A DNA stretch of 64,000 bases from Gymnothorax reevesii. Lineage: Eukaryota > Chordata > Actinopteri > Anguilliformes > Muraenidae. Both the position numbers and the translations under genes were made by a program. The DNA is taken from NCBI GenBank assembly GCA_029721435.1, contig CM056580.1, forward strand, positions 76,347,367 through 76,411,366, read 5' to 3'. The notes beneath the pieces were generated by a model. The model was not told where the DNA came from, made no database searches, and worked only from the letters and a program-made list of their open reading frames with translations. Positions 58,621 to 64,000 of the stretch are shown here, piece by piece. Numbering within the stretch: position 1 is the stretch's first letter; the number at the start of each line of letters is the position of its first letter.

Positions 58621-59206
58621 TGCAGAACATTATTTTTATTAACAACATTACAAACAAGTAGCAAGCACAAAACTGCTCAGACCCGCAGCGCGTAACGCAC
58701 AAGCGACCCACTGAACTTCCCAACTGAATGTTTGTGAGTGAGTGAGAGAGAGATCACAGTTTGCAACATGTAGCCCAGAGCAGCAGTTTGCAGCACCATG
58801 GAAAAAACAAATTCCTCTTTTGCAGTCTGCCCATGTTCTCCCATCAGCTGTCTTCTCCGAGCAATGCCTGAAAATAATGGTAAAAAATTAAACATAGGGA
58901 AATATTTTTCAACATATCAATGGGTAATGTGTCTATTCATATCTCTAATAGGAGTACTTTGCAATGATTTCATAGCCATTTAGTGACGACTGGGGTAAAC
59001 ATTTTTTGATAATACTGATGAAGTATCAAGTATCTTAAAATACTATGTATAGCACATCATGTAAAAAATGAACATTTTAAAATTATTTGCAATGGTTATT
59101 TTTAATGGTTACTACATGCACATCACTTAATGCAAACTGGTTAAAATGCAGAATCACATATTGCCCAACTCCAGTAATAGAAGGAGGGTTTATCTGTGCA
59201 ATAAAG
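58621..59206 (-). other. Probable 3' untranslated region of cyb561a3
   Basis: Sequence directly after the stop codon on the minus strand. A polyadenylation signal candidate AATAAA lies at 58635-58640 (minus strand). The mRNA end is inferred, not proven. Confidence 0.45.
58635..58640 (-). terminator. Candidate poly(A) signal AATAAA
   Basis: AATAAA on the minus strand, about 570 bases after the cyb561a3 stop codon. Confidence 0.4.
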
Positions 59207-59411
59207 TCATTTCTGCCTTACTGGAAGCATTTTTACCATACATACTTCTGACATTTCCCCATGCCCTGCTTCAGGCCGCTGCCACCTCGGATTGGACAAG
59301 ATTAATAGAACAACCAATCCAAAGGCGATGATAAGAATACCCAATGAGTTTGCAAATAGGGCCTCAGGTGGCAGCTTGGAATATGGCTGTGTCCCATTGG
59401 TGTTTCCCTTG
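59207..59411 (-). CDS. cyb561a3: cyb561a3 last coding exon
   Basis: The exon begins after the acceptor TTCTCTCCAG (AG at 59413-59412). It completes a Leu codon and encodes 67 residues to a TGA at 59207. The sequence has an NGT glycosylation-like site and the conserved YSKLPPEALFANSLGI-type linker. Next comes the last transmembrane helix, about ILIIAFGLVVLLIL, and RWQRPEAG, followed by a short cytosolic tail. This matches the sixth helix and tail of vertebrate CYB561A3 more closely than CYB561 or CYBRD1. The protein is a haem b membrane reductase that passes electrons from ascorbate across the late endosomal/lysosomal membrane to ferric iron (family knowledge). The frame joins exactly with the upstream exon at 60340-60494. 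Confidence 0.87.
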
Positions 59412-60339
59412 CTGGAGAGAACAATAGTTAAAATAGTTTGAGGAAATGCAACCTTAGACAAAAGAAAAACATGCTGATAATGAGAGGCTGCTCACTTCCT
59501 AGCCAATGGGTTCCATTGCTAAGGCGCTTTTGAGTACAGCAGTGAAATGCACCTTTCAACTTGTCTGATATCAGACTGAACAGTGAGGTCGTTTACACTC
59601 CGTTTCCATGTTAACAATTCTGTATGATATCAGGCGAGATGAAGACTGCATTTCTGGGCTGTATACTACAACGCATTCACAATGCAACTTAGGAAACCTG
59701 CAGCTTCAGCTCCCAACTCACAGATACAACCCATAAAACAGAGAGGTGGGGCCTCTCCAGGTCCAGAGAGTTGAAGCTGGACTTACTCAAGCTTCACCGA
59801 TAACGGCTTGGCAGTGAGCACCACAAATGATTCCAAACCATAGATTTTGATCGCGTTGGCTATGCTAGGATTCAAGTCACATAGCAAGTGTGAATCCAAA
59901 TTGACTCAAAGGCTTTTAGTCCAAACAAACCAAGTAAACATGCTTAAAGAGCATGTGCAATCAAAATAATGCAATTAAAAAATTAAATCCATACTTAGGC
60001 AAGTAATAATTAAAATGATTTTAGAGACCAAAGTTCTTATTCATCCACTGGAAAAGGATCAGGCATTGGTATTTGAAAGCCAGTTTTGCTTAATCACAAA
60101 GTGAACATTTTCACTTATCGGAGGAACATTTGTTTAGTGGGCTGCCAATCAGAAGTAAACTGCATGTGAATATCCACGACAGAATAGGCACACCATCAAA
60201 CCTCCTGCTTTAGAAATAGGTATAGTTTACATCAAGGACTTTTCTTATTTATTTTTAAATGCTTTAAGTGAAAGTCAATGCACATTTTTGGAAGCAAAAA
60301 GTGATCACACAGGGTATGCCAAGTACGCTGGAAACTTAC

Positions 60340-60494
60340 AGGACGAAAAACAGCTTTTCATTAATGCCTGATATACAAGATGCAATGCTCAGGGTGAAGA
60401 TGATGCTGCCCATCCACATGTGAACCGGCTTCAGCAGCCTGCGGAATGCCATCGGGGAGCAGGGAAACAGGAAGGCAGTCATTCCCATCACCCA
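60340..60494 (-). CDS. cyb561a3: cyb561a3 penultimate coding exon
   Basis: A 155-base exon between acceptor GTGGTTAG (60496-60495) and donor GTAAG (60339 onward). It encodes WVMGMTAFLFPCSPMAFRRL, then LLKPVHMWMGSIIFTLSIAS (including a haem-ligand His of the fourth/fifth helix pair) and CISGINEKLFFVL. The LKPxH and ISGINEKLFF signatures are those of CYB561A3. It ends after two bases of a Leu codon, which the next exon completes. The 928-base intron 59412-60339 separates the two exons. Earlier exons were not found in the window and must lie beyond 64000. Confidence 0.88.
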
Positions 60495-62000
60495 CTAACC
60501 ACAGAGACACAGACAAGGTGTTACAACCTGCCCCAGCTCCAAACACACACTGTTCCTGAAGTAATATACTGCTCAAAATCCGTATTTGGACACATTGCAA
60601 GGTTAGTCTCTCAAAGTTGTTTAAGGAATGTGATATATACTTACATACTCAAGTGTAATTCTCACAGTCTGAAAATATGGAACTTATTTTTTATTTTATT
60701 CGCAGCATTGGACTATGTTGAGTTCCTCAACATAGTGAAATGTGTCCTCACATTTGACTGAATACAAATCTGAGTTTGACTGTTCCCCCGTCCACTCATG
60801 AACTTGTTTTTTTCAAATAGTGTTAACAAAATTATTGCTCCAAACAATGGCCCATTCGTACAATCTTTTCATAAATTGCCAGTTTGACACAAAATCAAGG
60901 TCCTTGAGTTCTCCATACTGTAAATGGCAGTTTAGTTTCTGATAACCCAAAATCTGAAAATTTGGGATGGTATATTCACACTGACTTGTAATTACCTTTG
61001 ACCTGCATTACATTGTTTAAAAGACAGCATATTATTTGACATTTCACCACATGGATTTTGCTGACAAATATTCAATTTTGATTTTTGCAACATATTTAAA
61101 AAAAAAAAAAAAAAAGTTGGGACAGTTTAGTATTCACCTAGTTGTAATGTTGCCATTCCTTTTCACAACCCAAATGTTTGGGGACTGAAGACATCAAGAG
61201 ATTTAAGCCTCATTTCCACCAAGCCGCATGGCTCAGTTCAGTAAGTTCCTTACAAATAATTAGGGCTGCAGTCCTAATTTCTTTCAAAGATTTCTTTGAA
61301 TAGAGTCGGATTTGGCCGTTCAAAACAATAATTCGACTATTCATTCATTTAGTTCATATGGACCATCTGTCAATAAGAACAGCCGTCGGCATAAGCCCCG
61401 TCATGAGGGAATTGGCATTTTTGTGAAACAGCGCCCCCTAGCGCCTATAAGTGCAACACCACAGTCGTAACTACAAGTGACCACTTCCCCACCGCATATA
61501 CACAATAGAAAGCGGTATATATGCATTTGTTGAGAAGCTGGATTTGAATTCGGGAAGGCCGATGTTAGAAGCCAAATAACCAACTGAACAGAAAAAGTGT
61601 AATATTACAGGATATTACACAAATTTGACTTGGCGTAATTTATTTATGGTGACATCGGCGATTAACACTATCGTACAATGAATGCGGTATCAATAAATGG
61701 AATGCGAGAGATCAAATTAAGTACCGTTGGCAAAGTTATATAGGCTATATTGCATATTGGACAGTGAAATTTAAAACGAACTAGCAAACTCGGTTTGCGA
61801 GGCCACATACTTTCAAGGCTTGCTTGAGACTTACGAAACAATTTAAACTTGACTTGCATGTAAGCCTGAGAGGATGGCCAACTTATGGAATCCAAAAAAA
61901 ACTGTGAGGCAGGGATGACACCGATAAAGTCACAGCCAACTTCGCAATCTTTCGTAACACTGGTAGAAATGTACATTCTACTCTTGGATTGTTTGTACAA
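60495..62000 (-). other. Intron of cyb561a3 with transposon scraps
   Basis: No upstream cyb561a3 exon (expected LHSW and haem-His motifs) was found here, so the region is presumably intron. It holds a Tc1-like scrap around 61090-61210. The rest is unassigned. Confidence 0.55.
61090..61210. mobile_element. Tc1-like 5' scrap
   Basis: An A-run followed by GTTGGGACAGTTTAG, GTTGTAATGTTGCCATTCC and TTTGGGGACTGAAGACATCA resembles the subterminal region of a Tc1 family. No transposase remains and the edges are uncertain. Confidence 0.5.
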
Positions 62001-62002
62001 TT

Positions 62003-62030
62003 AGTGTACAAATACTTATTGGAGCCACTG
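62003..62030. mobile_element. Solo Tc1 terminal repeat
   Basis: TAGTGTACAAATACTTATTGGAGCCACTG followed by TA is the right-hand end of the same family as 62141-62880. Its left-hand partner was not found, so it is an orphan end. Confidence 0.75.
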
Positions 62031-62140
62031 TATATTTCATACAGAATTGTTCATAAGTTAAGAAATTGCCATTCGTGTCCATCAAGTCAACTATAGACCA
62101 TATATTCCTCTCATACCAATCTTCAAAAAATAAGGATTTA

Positions 62141-62880
62141 CAGTGGCTCCAATAAGTATTTGTACACTACTGTACTTCATGGAGCCGGTTACGGATGGCC
62201 TGGGCACAAACATGGCTTCCAGTTGCTTCCTCCACTTTGGTGGCAAGACTGGAGGTCGAGGACTGTCTCTCCCTCTGTACCAGCAGGGAGGCGTACCGGT
62301 CAGTGCACTGGCTGGTCTTCCTGGGACGTCCTTTCCTGGCTGCATTGGCTATGCGTTCAGACCGTTTGTACTTCTTGATGATGTACTGCACAGTCGTGTG
62401 GCGTAACGATAGCCGAGTTCCAATTTTTGTGGTGCTTTGGCCTTCTTTATGTAGCTGAATGATTTGCTCCCGCATTCGACGGGGTATCTCGCCTGTCTTA
62501 GCCATATATCACAGTAATACATTATGGGCATGGTCAGGCCATTTACATAGGCCAGTCTGTGTACAGAGTCCAGTATGGTCACGCTTGACCAAATCAGACC
62601 AAGTGAGTCAACCATGTCCTGTAAACATCTTGAGTCAATTTTAGGCGAGTATTAAAAGTTTTGTGACTCACTAATGGAACTTTACAGATACTTATTGGGT
62701 CAGATAATCGCCTTTCTGACCAAATATGCCATTTTGACATTAAATATTTGTTTAAAACATATTGATTATCAAATATTTTGATCACGTTTACACACAATAG
62801 CAAGCATTTAGCCGAATATACAAAAAGCTGTTATGTAGTCGAATTTTCAAGTAGTGTACAAATACTTATTGGACCCACTG
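62141..62880 (-). mobile_element. Internally deleted Tc1-like element
   Basis: Inverted ends CAGTGGCTCCAATAAGTATT and (complement) CAGTGGGTCCAATAAGTATT are flanked by TA (62139-62140 and 62881-62882). At 740 bases it is half the usual length: the whole catalytic part is gone, and the left end follows directly on the DNA-binding region. Confidence 0.92.
62167..62505 (-). CDS. Tc1 transposase DNA-binding domain only
   Basis: An open 112-codon frame from an ATG at 62505. MAKTGEIPRRMREQIIQLHK, then LRHTTVQYIIKKYKRS (first helix-turn-helix), the GRPR-type hook as KGRPRKTSQ, and a second helix-turn-helix ending SHVCAQAIRNRLHEVQ. The stop codon falls at the edge of the left terminal repeat. It keeps the full paired-type DNA-binding region and has no catalytic Asp or Glu. 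No in-frame stop interrupts it, so a DNA-binding-only peptide could in principle still be made; this is inference. Confidence 0.8.
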   Translation of the reverse strand: MAKTGEIPRRMREQIIQLHKEGQSTTKIGTRLSLRHTTVQYIIKKYKRSERIANAARKGRPRKTSQCTDRYASLLVQRERQSSTSSLATKVEEATGSHVCAQAIRNRLHEVQ

Positions 62881-63024
62881 TATGCCCATATACGCCATTA
62901 TCATCTAATTTTTGCATTTTCAGGAAAACCCAGCATGTACATGCAAATGTATGTGCGCTCACAGGTCGAAATGCGCACTGAAAATTAGTCTATTTTTATG
63001 ATTTTTGAAGATGCTTAAGATATA

Positions 63025-64000
63025 CTCAGCAACAAAAGTTTCTGTGACACCATTTATGTGTATGTTATAAATGACACGCAAAGATCTCAATGCAATCAAT
63101 ATGTTTATTTAACAGGAGAAACACTGACTTTTCAGTGCCAACGTCACTCAAAACGAAAAATGTCATTTTCATGCGTCATGAAGCACTTGTCTGACGTCTA
63201 ACCAATTGTGACCTTCACACTTCAATACCGGGTGTGACTTCCTCGTGCCATGATGCAAGCAACGCATCTCCGGCGCATGGACCGAATCAGATGTGCCAGA
63301 AATTGCTGTGGGATGTCATTCCAAATCTGACGTAGACGTTGTCGCAATTCCTGGAGTGTAGCTGGCGGGTTATCCAACCGCCGCAAACGTCGATCCATCT
63401 CGTCCCAAAGATGCTCGATTGGGGACATGTCTGGGGATCTGGCTGGCCATGGCAGGACATTGACATGTTGTTGCATCAGATACTGCTGTACAATCCTTGC
63501 AACGTGTGGTCTGGCGTTATCATGTTGCAGCGTTATTCCGGGACCATGTTGCATCAAAAACGGTACCACCAATGGCCGTAGCACTTCATCGCGATATCTT
63601 TGACCTGTCAGATTTCCATCAATAACAAGCAAATCTGTTCTGTTTCTAGCCGTGATCCCTCCCCAAATCATGACACTACCACCTCCAAAACGATCAAATT
63701 CCTGAACACAGTTGTTGGCATAACGTTCTCCACGTCGACGGTATACACGTAAACGACCATCACATCGGTTAAGCATGAATCTTGATTCATCAGTGAAGAG
63801 TACAAGATCCCACTGACGTTGGATCCACCGTCGATGTTGTTGTGCCCACTGTAGACGCAGTCGTCGGTGTTGTACTGTGAGTATTGGACGTCTTGCTGGC
63901 CGACGTGGGACAATGCCAAAATGATGGAGACGGCGACGGATTGTCTGTGCAGACAGTCGCCTCAAACCAGGTATCGTTCTTGCAGTTATGGTTGCAGGTT
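63025..64000 (-). mobile_element. Tc1-like element, incomplete at window edge
   Basis: After a TA at 63023-63024 the left end reads CTCAGCAACAAAAGTTTCTG. The transposase gene on the minus strand runs to the right edge. Its other end lies outside the window. Confidence 0.85.
63222..64000 (-). CDS. Tc1-like transposase, uninterrupted, 5' end outside window
   Basis: A single open frame from the right edge to a stop at 63222, about 259 codons. The visible protein starts within the DNA-binding domain (TIPGLRRLSAQTIRRRLHH). It carries all three catalytic positions: VLFTDESRF, LQHDNARPHVARIV and SPIEHLWDEM, with 34 residues between the second Asp and the Glu (DD34E). The GGGSVMIWGGI block before the second Asp is also intact. 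No stop or frameshift occurs in the visible part, unlike every other transposase in this window. It ends GSHTRY. It excises and inserts elements at TA sites by cut and paste. Confidence 0.92.
   Translation of the reverse strand, partial: PATITARTIPGLRRLSAQTIRRRLHHFGIVPRRPARRPILTVQHRRLRLQWAQQHRRWIQRQWDLVLFTDESRFMLNRCDGRLRVYRRRGERYANNCVQEFDRFGGGSVMIWGGITARNRTDLLVIDGNLTGQRYRDEVLRPLVVPFLMQHGPGITLQHDNARPHVARIVQQYLMQQHVNVLPWPARSPDMSPIEHLWDEMDRRLRRLDNPPATLQELRQRLRQIWNDIPQQFLAHLIRSMRRRCVACIMARGSHTRY

Noticed and set aside
1..64000. CRISPR array, operons or bacterial-type features
   Set aside because: Spliced genes, histone regulation and animal transposons show a vertebrate nuclear genome; no regular spaced repeats were found.

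Overview
The window looks like euchromatic DNA of a ray-finned (teleost) fish. It is gene-poor and full of transposable elements whose families are typical of teleosts: several Tc1/mariner lineages, hAT and PIF/Harbinger-type elements, CR1/L2-like and L1-like LINEs, and a DIRS tyrosine-recombinase retrotransposon. Only two host loci are clear. One is a complete, intronless, replication-dependent histone H2B gene on the minus strand (about 40.3-40.8 kb), with octamer and TATA boxes and a 3' histone stem-loop. The other is the last two coding exons of cyb561a3, an ascorbate-dependent cytochrome b561 reductase, on the minus strand (59.2-60.5 kb); its upstream exons lie beyond the right edge. A third, decayed multi-exon gene of unrecognised function lies at 33.1-34.7 kb.

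Layout. 0.2-0.8 kb: a long palindromic element. 2.0-8.1 kb: a tandem duplication of Tc1-derived DNA whose first copy is split by a 2.6-kb Harbinger element; the second copy keeps the empty target site. 8.7-9.0 kb: a LINE tail. 9.5-13.0 kb: a DIRS element with gag and recombinase remnants but no visible reverse transcriptase. 14.9-17.0 kb: a 5'-truncated LINE. 18.2-21.1 kb: a LINE fragment, a MITE half and a near-identical 211-bp local duplication. 24.2-26.6 kb: a decayed LINE with endonuclease and RT. 27-31 kb: LTR-like DNA, an AT-flanked element with long terminal inverted repeats, and a hAT MITE. 32.0-34.7 kb: foldback repeats, direct repeats and the decayed unknown gene. 34.7-39.0 kb: Tc1 remnants, an LTR end and a widespread-looking teleost repeat.

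39.8-46.2 kb: a tandem duplication holding the H2B gene and, 4.8 kb away, a dead H2B copy. A MITE (41.6-42.2 kb) and a TA-flanked element (43.3-44.2 kb) lie between them. 46.2-48.2 kb: DIRS, Tc1 and MITE fragments. 50.3-53.0 kb: a Tc1 element split by a hAT element. 53.0-56.7 kb: a second Tc1 relic split by a hAT element, which itself carries a MITE and an L1-like LINE. 58.6-64.0 kb: the cyb561a3 3' end, with Tc1 insertions upstream in what is presumably its intron; the rightmost has an uninterrupted transposase reading frame that runs off the window.

The genes do not form an operon or pathway. The main story is the order of insertions, which can be read from target-site duplications: TTT for Harbinger, CACTAATG, GTGACCGG, GTACCGGC and CTTTAAAA for hAT-type elements, TA for Tc1-type elements, AT for the 28.9-kb element and TGGCTGCATTT for the L1-like LINE. 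Family names rest on visible motifs and general knowledge of these families; no database search was possible.
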